Assembly: GCA_946894095.1 (NCBI GenBank)
Contig: OX335660.1
Location: 9,119,001 to 9,183,000, forward strand
Origin: Incurvaria masculella
Lineage: Eukaryota > Arthropoda > Insecta > Lepidoptera > Incurvariidae
DNA: 64,000 nt
Direction of reading: 5' to 3'
How positions within the stretch are numbered: the first letter of the stretch is position 1; each line of letters starts with the position of its first letter. Position numbers and translations under genes: made by a program. Positions 1 through 10,333 of this stretch are shown here, piece by piece. Below the pieces are notes generated by a model. It was not told the DNA's origin. It saw only the letters and a list, made by a program, of their open reading frames with translations, and ran no database searches.

Positions 1-90
1 GCCCTCCTGCGTGCCCTCATCTAGTGGTCTTGCGGCTGTATCGATACTGTGGGTTACTGAATTTAAGGAATCATTTTAGGGTGGAATGTG

Positions 91-223
91 TTTTTTTATA
101 CAACAAGGATTGCTAATACCACTCATGATATTAGCCTAACACAGCGTATTCCCGAAGGAATTAGGTGCCATGTCAACACATTACATTTATGAGCACGACT
201 TCATTGAACTGAATGGAAAACAC
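91..223 (-). repeat. SINE body/tail fragment
   Basis: The segment matches, in reverse, the 3' half of the SINE body that recurs more than 20 times in this window: an A-tail complement, then the block around GATATTAGCC, CCCGAAGGAATTAGGTGCC, and the GAACTGAATGGAAAACAC block. It is diverged and has no head. The next sequence belongs to a LINE remnant. Confidence 0.75.
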
Positions 224-254
224 ATAAAGATACTACTTACAAAAAGTCACTCAA

Positions 255-507
255 TCAGCGTGTTTGCGTCCACTGCTGAACATACACCTCTCCAATTTAC
301 CTCCAATCGTCCCAGCCCTCGGCGACACGGAACCACTGCTTTCCACCGACGCACTTGATGTCGTCATCCTACCTGGCGGGTGGTCTTCCCACACTCCGTT
401 TTCCTGTCCACGGCCGCCAGTGTAGGACACGGTTGCTTCAAGGGTCGTCATCTCTTCGGCAAACGTTATCAGCCACTTGAGCTTAGCCACCCGGTTTCCA
501 AAGTGTG
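255..507 (-). pseudogene. RTE-like LINE, 3' end of the reverse transcriptase ORF (relic)
   Basis: On the minus strand one frame reads a C-terminal tail with GKRSVGRPPAR, then DDDIKCVGGKQWFRVAEG, WDDW, GEVYVQQWTQTR and a stop at 255-257. This is the usual end of insect RTE-type endonuclease/reverse transcriptase polyproteins (family knowledge). The frame has stops where conserved Trp codons are expected (PAR-stop, WR-stop) and another stop upstream, so it is dead. Only the last 80 or so codons remain; everything upstream is missing. The 79-residue open frame overlapping it is a shadow in a different register. Confidence 0.7.
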
Positions 508-531
508 ATCCACTAATTATATTATAATTCG

Positions 532-545
532 TGAATTAAACCTCA
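532..545 (+). repeat. Target-site duplication, left copy (Penelope-like insertion)
   Basis: TGAATTAAACCTCA occurs here and again at 1646-1659, bracketing the Penelope-like element exactly. A 14-bp direct repeat fits a target-site duplication. Confidence 0.7.
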
Positions 546-1645
546 TATGTGATTTGAGATTACCGTGGTTAACACTCATTTTAAGGTTTGTGGAAAACGG
601 CTTGCTCACGGTGTGTCGATGATATTTCACGACGTCTCGAACCAAACATTTGGTGCATCATCAGGCGAGTACCCGTACAGGCGGCGGTCAACAGGGAACT
701 GTCAGTTTAATGTTTTCCGCCGTTGAAGAAGATTGTAGGTGGGTGTAGTCTGCGAAGAAACTTGGGCTGCGTTCCGAATGTCAGATGATGTGCAGTACGC
801 ACTCAGGGTGTCTTCAGTGGTCCAGTTTTTATTCTCTTCTCTTCGTCTGAGCGGCGCCAACACCGGATACCATACAGATGACAACTTGAAAGAGTCCTCT
901 CTATTAAAGTTTCTGTATTTGGAGATCTCTATGGACTCTCGGACTATGCGAGGAATATACCGAGATTCTGTTGCCAATATTTCCACTTGGTCAAACCTAA
1001 TCCAGTGATTCGCGCCAGAGTCCATATGCTCACAAACAGCTGACTTGTTAGGGTATTGTTTCTTCGCTGCTCTTATTTGTTCAGAAATCCGTGTTACAAC
1101 ACTTCTCTTCGTCTGCCCGATGCACGCTAACCCACAGCTGCATGGAATTTTGTGCACACCTGATGATTGTAGAGGTAGCTTATCCTTTGCGGCGCGTATT
1201 ATGTGGGTGATTTTCCGATGCGGTTTGAAAATTGTGTCCACGCTGACTTTCTTGAATTTCCTCCCAATAATATCAGTTACTCCACGTAGGTACGGCAGGA
1301 AAGCTCTCTGTCTTTCAGCAGTGTGTATTCGGCGAGATTTAGAACGAACCTGATGTATGCTTTTTTCCTTGTATCTGTTCTCTCTCAAAGTGTTTTTGAC
1401 AAGTTAGATTTCTTCACTAATGTGGTCATGGTCACAGATACGTTTCGCACGTTCCAGTTTCTTCGCAAACTACCCCCACCCACAGCTACAATCTTGGTCA
1501 ACGGCGGAAAACGTCAAACTGGTAGTTCCCTGTTGACTCAGGCGAGCACGGGTGCTCGCCTGATGATGGACCAAATGTTTTGTTCGGAACGTCGTGAAAT
1601 GTCATCGACACACCGTGAGCAAGCCGTTTTCCACAAACCTTAAAA
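546..1645 (-). mobile_element. Short Penelope-like retroelement with inverted flanks
   Basis: A roughly 1.1-kb insertion is bounded by the 14-bp duplications at 532-545 and 1646-1659. Its two ends are about 200-bp inverted copies of each other (about 576-776 and 1448-1648; small indels, first 60 bp nearly identical). Between them lies a minus-strand frame with the GIY-YIG region typical of Penelope-like elements. The reverse transcriptase part is absent, so this is a 5'-truncated copy. Penelope elements are known for variable direct or inverted terminal arrangements, which fits. The inverted arm overlaps the last codons of the ORF. Confidence 0.75.
702..1388 (-). pseudogene. Penelope-like element polyprotein, C-terminal GIY-YIG endonuclease part
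   Basis: The 228-codon minus-strand frame contains FLPYLRGVTDIIGRKFKK (about residues 30-47), TIFKPHRKI (52-60), GVHKIPCSCG (77-86), IGQTKRS (90-96), RESIEISKYRNFNREDSFKLSS (from 150; not all listed conserved sites are catalytic). Order and spacing match the endonuclease domain at the C-terminus of Penelope-like polyproteins (established family). The GIY position reads GVH and the YIG position reads CIG, so both conserved tyrosines are changed; Arg100 and Glu151 of the expected active site are present. The reverse transcriptase is missing upstream, and the first ATG is only the first one in a truncated frame. Probably inactive. Confidence 0.8.
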
Positions 1646-1659
1646 TGAATTAAACCTCA

Positions 1660-2690
1660 GTTTATATATTTCTTAATTTGACTGAGGAAATAGGCACGAG
1701 CCATTGTATAGAACTCGATCACCTCATTACCCTCTTAAGAATGGCCCGTAAACTATGCTCCTCATAAACACGTAGTTTACTAATAATTTGAAAACCACTG
1801 ATCCAATTTAATTGATATTAAATATCATGCAACAAATATCTGTGTCTTTACGTTTTTGTTTTTTTTTTATCTGAACCGAATCAAATTAAAGCAAAAAGAT
1901 AATGTTTACGCAAAAATGGTTATCTCTGCGGTTAACCAATGATACTTTTCCCGAAAAAACTAATACACGCAGAAGATATTTTTGCCTGATTTTACATACA
2001 TAATGTCAAGCAAATTGGCCAGAAGTAACCGGATATTGAATGCATTTTTTTAAGGATTTTCAGAGAGCAATAACGAAATTGATCTATTGAACCCAAAGAG
2101 AGATTGAACCCAACAGTTGTGCATTATATTTATTTTGACATGATTCGCTAAATCGCGGGAGTTTCAGTTATTTTCAAACATAAATCCTATACTACATCCT
2201 TGATTTTTTATTCATTAAAAAGTTTTTTTTATAATTTATTTTATTTATAATATAATATCGACAATCGAGTCACTATTATCGAAAGTTCCCTTTCATTGGT
2301 CTCCCCTCTAGTGGCTTACCTCACCTCCCAAGGGGTCGCGACCCTTCTCTCTGCAGTTAGAGATGTGAACACTGTTACGATAAATGTGATGGAGTAACAA
2401 GTATATCGATGTAATAGCGAATTTCACGTATCATTTAAATATATTCTTTATTTTTAACTTACTTGAAACAAGTATCAAGGTTTAAAATGATTAACATAAA
2501 AGAAAATATCAAGATATGTTGCGATATATGTATTTGTATCTAAATTACTTTGTATGAAAATATAATTATTATTTAGCTGAATAAAACTAGAACAACCTGC
2601 ACAGACCGTATAAGGTCAACTCGAGAACATCGAGAGTTCAAGACTAAATGAGCAAAACGACTAATTGACGATACTCAGGCAAGGAATCCC
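1660..2690. other. AT-rich stretch, nothing recognised
   Basis: Low-complexity, AT-rich DNA with no long frame, no SINE body and no clear repeat. A short GC-richer patch at 2300-2350 gives no interpretable signal. Confidence 0.5.
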
Positions 2691-2694
2691 ACTG

Positions 2695-3060
2695 CAGAGG
2701 TTGTCTTCGATTTGTCGGGGTTAGCCTTCAACATTACCGCCTCTGCTGGTCAGCCGCACACATCCCTGTGCAACTTCGGCCTTACCCACAACCTGACTAA
2801 ATTAGTGACGCAACATACGGATCGAGCAAGTGACTGGTCCTCCTTGCTGGATTTCCGCTGATCACTAACCCCACATCGTACAACGTGCCACCCTGGAGTC
2901 ATCAGACCACTGCCTGATGAGGTCATATGTGCAAAAGTCCCAGAGCGAGAAACATTGCCTCAATTCCAGTTCCCTGGAATGTAACCCCTGGACAGTAACC
3001 GCCAGCCATGGTTCAACGCAACATACGCGGTCTCTTGTTCCACTAAGAGTACGGCCCACC
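2695..3060 (+). pseudogene. Worn non-LTR retrotransposon endonuclease relic (Jockey/R1-like)
   Basis: Across two frames the + strand reads FGLTHNLTKLVTQHT, then SSLLDF, then RATLESSDHCLMRS. That order resembles the C-terminal part of the apurinic-like endonuclease of Jockey/R1-type LINEs: the LTQLV-PTR block, the LLD block, and the SSDH motif with catalytic His. An in-frame stop follows LLDF and the SDH motif is in another register, so the gene is broken. Assignment is by motif order only; the clade is uncertain. Confidence 0.5.
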
Positions 3061-3940
3061 ATGCATGGGTGGCGTGTGCGTGAAGAAATTCAGACGGAAA
3101 GGAGTTAAGTGAAGCTTCCAGATCGAGTAAGTATTTACAAGAGAGAAGTTGTAGCATGTCGGCAGAATTGACGAGAAGTTGGGTGTAGTTGATTCTGGTT
3201 CCTCACCAATCAGTTGATCAGAAGAATCCACCATTACGATAGCCTAACCTTTACTCGTTTTTTTTCGCGAAAGAGAAAAAAAGACCTATTTCTTGTGAGC
3301 ACCTTTCATACGGGCCTAGAATGTTTAATACCGAAGCGGCGATTATGTAAGGGAACATTGCGCTGTAGACTTCATGATAGCGAGTGGCCCTGATGAGTGG
3401 TATAGAAGAAGTATGTTTTCCTGTCTTAACCCGTCTTCTCCGCCTATCGTATTAAACTGGATGTGTGCTTGCGGCTTGGAAATTGGCCGACATTCAGACA
3501 ATGCCTAAAAAGGTGATTGATCAGACCCAACTAACTACCTCCCCATAGGCAGCAGCTCTCTTCCTCGTCATCATCATTTCCCAGGTATTGAGGTATTTAG
3601 AGAGGAGGATATGTATATGCAAATAAGAAGTTTAATTTATTTCACAGTGCTCCCCGTGTTGGTTATAGCTTAGGGCTTATGGAGACACTATTTTCACCGG
3701 CGTCAGTGAAGTCAACAGGCCAGTAAGTCTTGCCACCTTTTATTGCTCGTTAATCTTGATGGCGAGTGTCACTTGAACGATGTCTAAGATAGATACCGGA
3801 GATGTATTTTTTATAGGTTCGTCAACAATGGCAGGTAAAACCGTAACTTGGCTTCTAAAAATTTGCCTGAGTCCACTTTTATTCATACAAAAACTGTCAC
3901 CACTTGTTTTCCGAGCTGGTGACCAAGGATAATGCCGTTA
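3061..3940. other. Unassigned intergenic/intronic DNA
   Basis: No coding frame or repeat was recognised. The short frames around 2960-3234 on the minus strand overlap the LINE relic and have no family features. Confidence 0.4.
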
Positions 3941-3942
3941 GG

Positions 3943-4018
3943 ATTTTTCTTTTTTTATTCGACTGGACATGGATGACTAATACCACATATAATTAAATGT
4001 AGTAGTTCCCCGAAATGT
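3943..4018 (-). repeat. SINE tail fragment
   Basis: A T-run is followed by CGACTGGACATGGATGACTA and ATACCACAT, the reverse complement of the common SINE 3' end. The remainder is degraded. Confidence 0.6.
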
Positions 4019-4224
4019 ATTAGTTTATAAAATTACCAAAATGGTTTTGGCTTCTTTTTGTGTTGATAAATTTACCATCAATTTCACGCACACGAAAATA
4101 ACTATCATCAGCATATGCGCTTATGTATAATAGCTTCATAATCCAGTCTTCTATTCTTCTGCATATTTCTTGTAGATCTCGATCTGTAAAGAAACAATAA
4201 AAGATACAGCAGATATGGAGTTTT

Positions 4225-4602
4225 GTCAGCCTCAATAGCCCAGTGGCGCGACACTTCGGCGATCGCTCTCCGAAGTTAAGCAACGCTGGGTCCGGTCTGG
4301 TCTTGGATGGGTGACCATTCGACCGTTGAGAGAGGCTGGCCGTGGTTCGGATTCCACGTTAAACTGTAGGTCCCTTCCTTAATACTAGGTGGTAGGGTTC
4401 ATCCCGCCCGGGTTGGTACCATCGCATTGGATGAACGATGGTCGAAGCGGCAATAAAAATTGACCGTGTTTTCCATCCAGTTCAATTTAGCCGTGCAATA
4501 TAAGGAAGGTCCTGGCATGGCACCTAGTTCCCATGTGGTGTGTTTGGCTAATACCATGACAGAAGGTGTGGTATTAGCCATCCATGTCCAGTAAAAAAAA
4601 AA
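4225..4602 (+). repeat. Full-length 5S rRNA-derived SINE
   Basis: The head (about 4225-4345) carries 5S rRNA internal promoter sequence: CCGAAGTTAAGCAACG at 4270-4285 (A box) and TTGGATGGGTGACC at 4303-4316 (C box), with the intermediate element region between them. The body follows: GGTTCGGATTCCACG, AACTGTAGGTCCC, a GGGTTGGTACCATCGCATTG block, TCGAAGCGGCAAT, TTCCATCCAGTTCAAT and TATTAGCCATCCATGTCCAG, ending in an A-run. This is the clearest 5S-type copy here. SINEs with 5S heads transcribed by Pol III (SINE3 type) are known in other animals. Confidence 0.85.
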
Positions 4603-4609
4603 CATTTAA

Positions 4610-4880
4610 ATAGCAATATAAAAATCTGTTGGCATAGAAATAAATCACTAAACACTATAATATGAACACCATTCATTGATTGCATCTAAAAAACGAACTA
4701 GTTTTTTGTTCGATCAATTCAAAAATATTTTTTAAATAATTTGTAAAATTCTCCCTGAGTGATTTTAGACTTATGTCACAAAAATGATGTGGGCACATTA
4801 TTTTATTTATTTCATTCGAGACAAGGGAATTGCATCCAAAAACCCCATAAAGCCATACAATTATTCTTCAGGTATAATAG
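4610..4880. other. AT-rich spacer
   Basis: No feature was recognised between two SINEs. Confidence 0.4.
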
Positions 4881-4973
4881 GTCTGCCTCGTGTTCGTTCA
4901 TCGATGTCAGGCAACACTAGGGGCTGGATGACCGTTCGAACGTTGAGGCCGGTCTTAGTTCAGATTCCAAGTT
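4881..4973 (+). repeat. 5S-type SINE head, fused head-to-tail with an inverted SINE
   Basis: A plus-strand 5S-derived head (GGGCTGGATGACCGTTCGAA, TTGAGGCCGG, CAGATTCCAAGTT) runs to about 4973. There it joins, with no body, the tail of a SINE in the opposite orientation. It is a rearranged copy. Confidence 0.65.
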
Positions 4974-5283
4974 AGCCTAACACACTACATGGGAACTAGG
5001 TGCCATGCCAGGACCTTCCTTATATTGCTCGGCTACATTGAACTAGATGGAAAATACGGACAATTTTCATTGCCGCTTCGACCATCGTTTATTCAATGCG
5101 ATGGTAACAACCTGGGCGGGATTAACCTTACCACCTAGTAAGTAAGGAAGGGAACCGAATACGAACCATGGCCAGCCTCAACGGTTGAAAATGGTCACCC
5201 ATCCAGAACTTAACCGCGCTCAGTGGTGCTTCGCCAGCATATCGATTCGCAAGGCGTTGCACACTAAGCTACCGAGGCTGACA
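4974..5283 (-). repeat. 5S rRNA-derived SINE, minus strand
   Basis: Read on the minus strand: head with GCGCGGTTAAGTTCTGGATG and GGGTGACCAT, then AGGCTGGCCATGGTTCG, the body with CCCGCCCAGGTTG, the GCGGCAATGAAAATTG block, and TTCCATCTAGTTCAATGTAG. It ends near AGTTCCCATGTAGTGTGTTA without the A-tail because of the junction at 4973/4974. Confidence 0.8.
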
Positions 5284-5761
5284 ATGTAAATAATGTACAG
5301 GTTGTTAAATATGTACCAACAATTAATTCCAACAATACGAAAAAATATAACGGAATACATATTGAAACGCAAAGAAACATAAAAAAACGAAATAAATATC
5401 AGGTTTTTTTCGTAATTGTTCTAATTGTTTAATTTTCGTAATTTTTCGTAACTTTCGTAATGTTTCTACAAATTCACACGACGAGCGGTGGATCATGTTC
5501 AATGTATAATGTCGATTGCTCAATCTAATAGGAAGCGGACTACTGTTTCATCGACACTTGCCCATCCTTATGAGTGATCCGGTGAGTCCCGAGCCCCGAT
5601 ACAATTACGCTTTGTGTGCAATCTCGTTACAACACAATCTTCCAAACACTTTCAAACCAACCTCTAAACGATTTCTTGCTATTGAACCCTAGAAGTGAAA
5701 ATTGAAATACTCCGAAAATATCTATATCTGAGATGTATGAACTATATCTATTTGATGGATA
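5284..5761. other. AT-rich spacer with CGTAA-like simple runs
   Basis: The 5400-5465 region has repeated TTTTCGTAA words, a short simple repeat. Nothing else was recognised. Confidence 0.4.
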
Positions 5762-5963
5762 CGATGTTACCGTTTATCTCATTGATTTGACGTTATCCAA
5801 CGATATCTAAATACTCGTACAAGCATTGTTATCACATTTTCATAATTATCAGAAAACGTTTTGGTTGACATTCGTCGGAAACAGGATTCTGGAATCTGAT
5901 TACAATGCTTCAATGTAGATGTCGCTGGATAACCTCAAATCAATGAGATAAGCAGTAATGTCG
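5762..5963. mobile_element. Small inverted-repeat element (MITE-like)
   Basis: The two ends are inverted copies over about 50 bp: TTATCTCATTGATTTGACG with TTATCCAACGA on the left, TCAAATCAATGAGATAAGCA with TCGCTGGATAACC on the right. There is no coding capacity and no clear target duplication, so the superfamily is unknown. Confidence 0.6.
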
Positions 5964-6535
5964 TTCGCGGATACGAGCTAGACCGGTGAATATCACTTTT
6001 GCTGTCAAAAAGACAGCGATACTGACGTGGCACGTTTGCTGTCAAAGAGACAGAGATTCTACCTCCCGTCAATCGCAATTTTTGGGCAAATTTCAGATTA
6101 GCCCAGTGGGTGATGCAGTTTGGAAGTTTACAAGCCCCGCTCGGGCAAATGTCTAAAATGAAATAACGGCGTCTTCGTCGGAAACGTACGACATATCTCG
6201 TAATATTATTTTAATATTCGTGGCCTTTGTCACATATTTTACCGGGTTTTTCTGTAATTCCGAATAGATCTATAATATTTGATTTCACTATAAATATAAA
6301 CATATTCGTTTATGATCGTCGGAAGAAACCCAAAGCACTTTATTCACTGCATATGAATATGAAAATAACTACCCATTCAGACTTCTCTTTATTACACGGG
6401 TACCGACATGAAAACGGGAGCGATTCTTGGAGGAATTCATAAGGTCTGCATAAAAATAAAGGCAAATTATTAATAAACATTTTTTACATATATGTGTTAT
6501 TATTAATTTTAAGTTGCTAAAGGTGAATTTGTTAA

Positions 6536-6570
6536 GGTGTTCGTGGTTGAAATTCCACGTTAAACAGCAG
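6536..6570 (+). repeat. Possible tiny SINE head/body remnant
   Basis: GTGTTCGTGGTTGAAATTCC and ACGTTAAAC resemble the head-body junction of the 5S-type SINE. Too short to be sure. Confidence 0.3.
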
Positions 6571-6639
6571 GCATTTTAAGACTGTCGTGAAGTTGGCCGG
6601 GCTCTTAGATTAAAAACATTAAGAAATGTTTTTATTTTG

Positions 6640-6965
6640 GACTCCGACTTCGATTTAAACTAGAAAGATCGTCTTCCAGACTCTAAGGGTTCTCTAACCC
6701 TAAAAGTTGTCAAATTTAATTTTTTTAAAATTCATTACTTAAGACAGTTTGATTCTATGTCCCAATGTTTTTATTTTTGGGTAAATATCTATAATTTACA
6801 GTAATACAATTTAAAATGACATTAAAAATGATAACTTTGCATGTTTCATATTTTTCGATATAAAATATAAATAAAAAAAATCAGAACATACAGACGTAGG
6901 TTTTGACAATATATTTTAGAAGCCATGTAAGAATGCATGTAAACAGTTATCGCCTGTGGTATGCG
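6640..6965 (+). repeat. Dispersed repeat, copy 1 (second copy at 44530-45050)
   Basis: Shared landmarks in the same order with the 44.5-kb copy: GTCTTCCAGACTCTAAGGG against CATCTTCCAGGACCTAACG, ATTCATTACTTAAG against ATAATGACTTGAG, a TTTTTATTTTTGGGTA/TTCGTAGATATCTGTA stretch, ACAGACGTAGGTTTTGACAA, and GCATGTAAACAGTTATCGCC. No coding frame. Family unknown. Confidence 0.55.
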
Positions 6966-7011
6966 GAGTCGATAGAGATATGACCGTCTCAAAGCTAACA
7001 TGTACAAACTA

Positions 7012-7185
7012 TACTGAATGCGCACCGTACGGCGACGGTAGCGACCCGGCGGCGCGGCGGCGGAGGCGCGCGGCGGCCAGTCTGCGCTCCGCGGACCGCG
7101 AGTAATGATTTAATTGGAAACACGCCGTGTGAAGCGATGCCTCGCTATGTCCGTGCGCGCGCAGCTACCGTAGTTGGACTGTCAC
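7012..7185. promoter_or_regulatory. CpG-rich island
   Basis: GC-rich block with dense CG dinucleotides (for example GGCGGCGCGGCGGCGGAGG) in strongly AT-rich flanks. It could be a promoter, an untranslated first exon or an enhancer. The open frame at 7137-7352 has no recognisable protein and runs into AT-rich DNA. Confidence 0.35.
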
Positions 7186-8218
7186 TGGCCACACTACTGG
7201 CGGGAAAAATAAACCAAACATTCGAAGCATTCAGGATGTTGGAATGTTTACTCTCGTTAAAAAAAATTAACCTCCAACAACCTCGGGGTACCGAGAACAC
7301 GCATGGACTTTTTAGTTTACGCCAGCTGTCGAATTCGTTTATTTTACTTTAGGGGCTTGTTTACATTATATTTATTTAGATATATATAGTACCTGAGGTG
7401 CCCAGAGCCCGGTTAAATGAAAACATTCTCCGTGCTTTAATATTATCATGGTGATCGGTTAACCGGTATAGATGTTGATATGCAGCAATGCCAATTGGGT
7501 GGTGAGTTACATCCGAATGGATATAAAAACCTTCTCCATGTACCAACTTTCATGGTGTTTGTGACCAAACATAAATTTTTAGATAGAATGAGTTAACTTA
7601 TTGTTTATAATCATTATAGATGCGCGGATAATTGCTGGCCTAGAATCCGGCATTGTAACACACTCGCATGGAAAAAGGGCAGCTTCTAATTATTCCACTT
7701 AGTCGCTGCTATCTATGCAGGTCCACATGTGAAAAGGTAGGACCGTAAATTTTTAATAAGATTATGAAGAACCAACAAGAAACCTATGCGGGGGTTTTAT
7801 TATTATTATGTTCAAACTTACAGGTAGACATTATACTTAATTCGAATACAAGAACAATCTTTTAAGTAAGAAAAAATAATAGATATTTCGGTTTAAATTT
7901 TAAGCCATTACCTTAAAGTCAATCGCTCTTTTTCTGCCGTTTGACTGATTTTCAATATAATGTTATTTTAAATTTATTTCACTCAAATAAAACCGCTCCC
8001 CCGCTCATGCTGTGCTAATTGGATCAAACGGAGATTATACTACTATTCGAAAAGCCTATCTCGGCTAAGTTCAACAAGGCTTCGTCTTTTATTCGCTAAG
8101 AGCAGGCACTGCGCCAGTTTCGATCTAATATCAAGATCAGCAGTGTCCGGTTACCCTGCAGCAAAGCGTATGTTGCTTCTCGTATGTAATAAAATTGCTG
8201 ATATTTTATTCACGCGAT
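7186..8218. other. Unassigned AT-rich DNA
   Basis: No coding exon or repeat family was recognised. Confidence 0.4.
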
Positions 8219-8570
8219 TTGGGTGGCTGGGAGCTCTGGGAATGGGGCCTTGCTTCTCATGCAAGAAGTCATGGGTTCTATCTGCGTCCCATTAAATTAC
8301 TACTTTCTTTCTCTTTCTTATAATTGCATTTCGTCACGAAAACGGAATGTTCAATGGTTCAGAATATAAGTGATACTGTAGTTAATCATTCATTACAAGA
8401 CTAAAACGAAACTTTTAAATACAAAAAGGTACAATTTAGTGTAGCCGTGCTCATAAAGGGACGGTCCTGAAATTTCACCTAATTAGTTAAGAAATGCAGT
8501 GTGTTGGGCGAATGTCATGACAGTTCGTGTATGTACTAAAACAGTCAATTCCGTGTTTTCTTTCTAAGGA
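8219..8570 (+). repeat. Degraded tRNA-headed SINE
   Basis: Head-like GTGGCTGGGAGCTCTGGGAA and a GGGTTCTATCTG B-box relic are followed by the tRNA-type spacer TTTCTTTCTCTTTCTTATAA, ATTGCATTTCGTCACGAAAA, and the later body around GTAGCCGTGCTCATAAAGGG. The middle of the body is replaced or lost. Confidence 0.65.
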
Positions 8571-9735
8571 AAACCGGTCTTGAACGTATTTATGGATGAA
8601 AGTAATATTTATTTTCCAGAACGGGAAATTAACCGAACTATAGCTATAAATGAACTGTAAAAATTAAAACGAAATTGTCAGAACTGTGTCCATATTAACT
8701 AGTAATAATACAATATTAAGATATCAGTAATACTGTACGAGTTGAACGGTAGTAATTAGTTTAGAATATTTACATTTTCCGTTGTAATGATTTCAGATTA
8801 TTAGCATTTTCAATATGTTTGTGACAAGTGAAAAATTGGACTCCTTTTCCAATTATTGATCGAGGATCGTAAAATGACGGAGTAAAACAAGTTAAAGAAG
8901 TTGTTCTTTTTTTTTCCTTAAAAAGGAGGCTGATTCACAAGTTTTTTCATATTTTTGATATTATTTTCTGTTAAATTATCAAAATAAACTTGAAGTTAGC
9001 AGAAGAAGTTGCAATGAAGTTAGTACTTAAATACAGATATTTTATCGAGGCTTTTGTTTGAAAATTGCAGCTTAAAGTAGTTTATTTTCTTTCATGGTAA
9101 TTATTTGATATTTAAAAATTTATTTAGATCATTCATATTCGTTGTCCTTCAAAACTAGTTTGATCAAAGGAAGTTACAAGACCAAGATTTGTTTATTTCA
9201 AGTAACATATTTGTCTAATGTCAGCACATAATAAACGAGTTTTATACACGCAAAAAATTACTAATCTGACAAATAAACAGCAATATTTAGTTTAAAATTA
9301 AGTAATGATTTTATGAACAAACATCTCTTACAAATAACATACCTAAAGTACACATTAGTAGCAAAACCAGCATGTAAACATTTAAAATATAATGAAAATA
9401 GCCATGTATATACTCAATTTGATTCATCTTAGAAGAAAGATTTACTTTACTTTGATTAAAAAATATCTTTACACTTCATAGGAAATTTCTCATTATTCAT
9501 CATGAAAAATCAACTATGTATTTGTTTTCATAGTCTCACTTGCATTAGGGTCACACAAAACGTTAGAGTTTGAAGAGATTCACTTTTCTTAAGATATTTT
9601 AATCACGTTTCTTTGAGGTTGTCTTTTTAGTGGTGAAATCGTAATTCATTTTATTAATCTGACTTGTAATAATTTTATATTATAACAATGCATAGAAAAA
9701 TAGACTGTGTCTTTGAGAGTTAAGAAAAATAAAGG
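8571..9735. other. AT-rich DNA, nothing recognised
   Basis: Long AT-rich run without frames or repeats that I can name. Confidence 0.5.
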
Positions 9736-9990
9736 ATTATCGAAAGCTCGCCGTTAGGAGGTTGTAGGGGAGACTGGTGGGCGCGTAGCCGCCGCCGTCG
9801 GGGGCAGTTTTCCCGATTTTCCGGCGACGGCGCGGGCAGCGGCGGCGGGCGGCGGCGGCATGGCGGCCGACCGACCTATCACAGCGGGTGCCGCCCAGAG
9901 CGCGAGGGAGAAATAAGTATAGGCCTCGTTGCGCGAGCGAGAGGGATGGCGGACGTGCGTGTGTAGGGGGCTCGATGATAAGGCAGATAT
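9736..9990. promoter_or_regulatory. CpG-rich island with CGG/GGC trinucleotide runs
   Basis: Dense CG dinucleotides and GGCGGCGGGCGGCGGCGGCA inside AT-rich DNA. It contains an ATGGCGGCC word (YY1/Pho-like). Opposite-strand frames of 95 and 67 codons cross it without protein features. Possible regulatory island or untranslated exon. Confidence 0.35.
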
Positions 9991-10214
9991 GTTTAAAACT
10001 TAAATTTCCGCTTTTTAAGAGCATACTCGTATCTTTGTTAATTTTTAAGGTAAAATTAAAATCTTGGTACTTGACATGTTATAACAATTAAATCAATCAA
10101 ATATTTTCTGTTTATATAGTTTTAAGTTATCTAATGTTTTCTAAGTGTGATTATGGAGCTTAGTTTTAAGTAATTTATTGTTTCTTGCTACCTCTTAATA
10201 TATTTTCTAATATT

Positions 10215-10302
10215 AAGGTTAGCTGTTAGAGATTGCCTTTGGCAATAAGCTCGCCTTTGCATACTATGTAATAGTTGTAAGCAATAAAGAATATTTTGAT
10301 TT
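10215..10302 (+). repeat. RTE-type LINE 3' untranslated end
   Basis: GATTGCCTTTGGCAATAAGC, TCGCCTTTGCATACTATG, and GCAATAAAGAATATTTTGA match, from memory, the 3' UTR end of lepidopteran RTE-like LINEs. It is followed directly by a pentanucleotide microsatellite, as is usual for this group, which ends in short tandem repeats instead of poly(A). Confidence 0.6.
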
Positions 10303-10307
10303 CTTTT

Positions 10308-10333
10308 TTTCATTTCATTTCATTTCATTTCAA
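10308..10333 (+). repeat. (TTTCA)5 microsatellite
   Basis: Five tandem TTTCA units stand directly after the LINE 3' end and probably derive from its terminal repeat. Confidence 0.85.

Noticed and set aside
4225..4345. Genuine 5S rRNA gene
   Set aside because: Only the internal promoter region is recognisable; the flanks have diverged and it continues into the SINE body with an A-tail.
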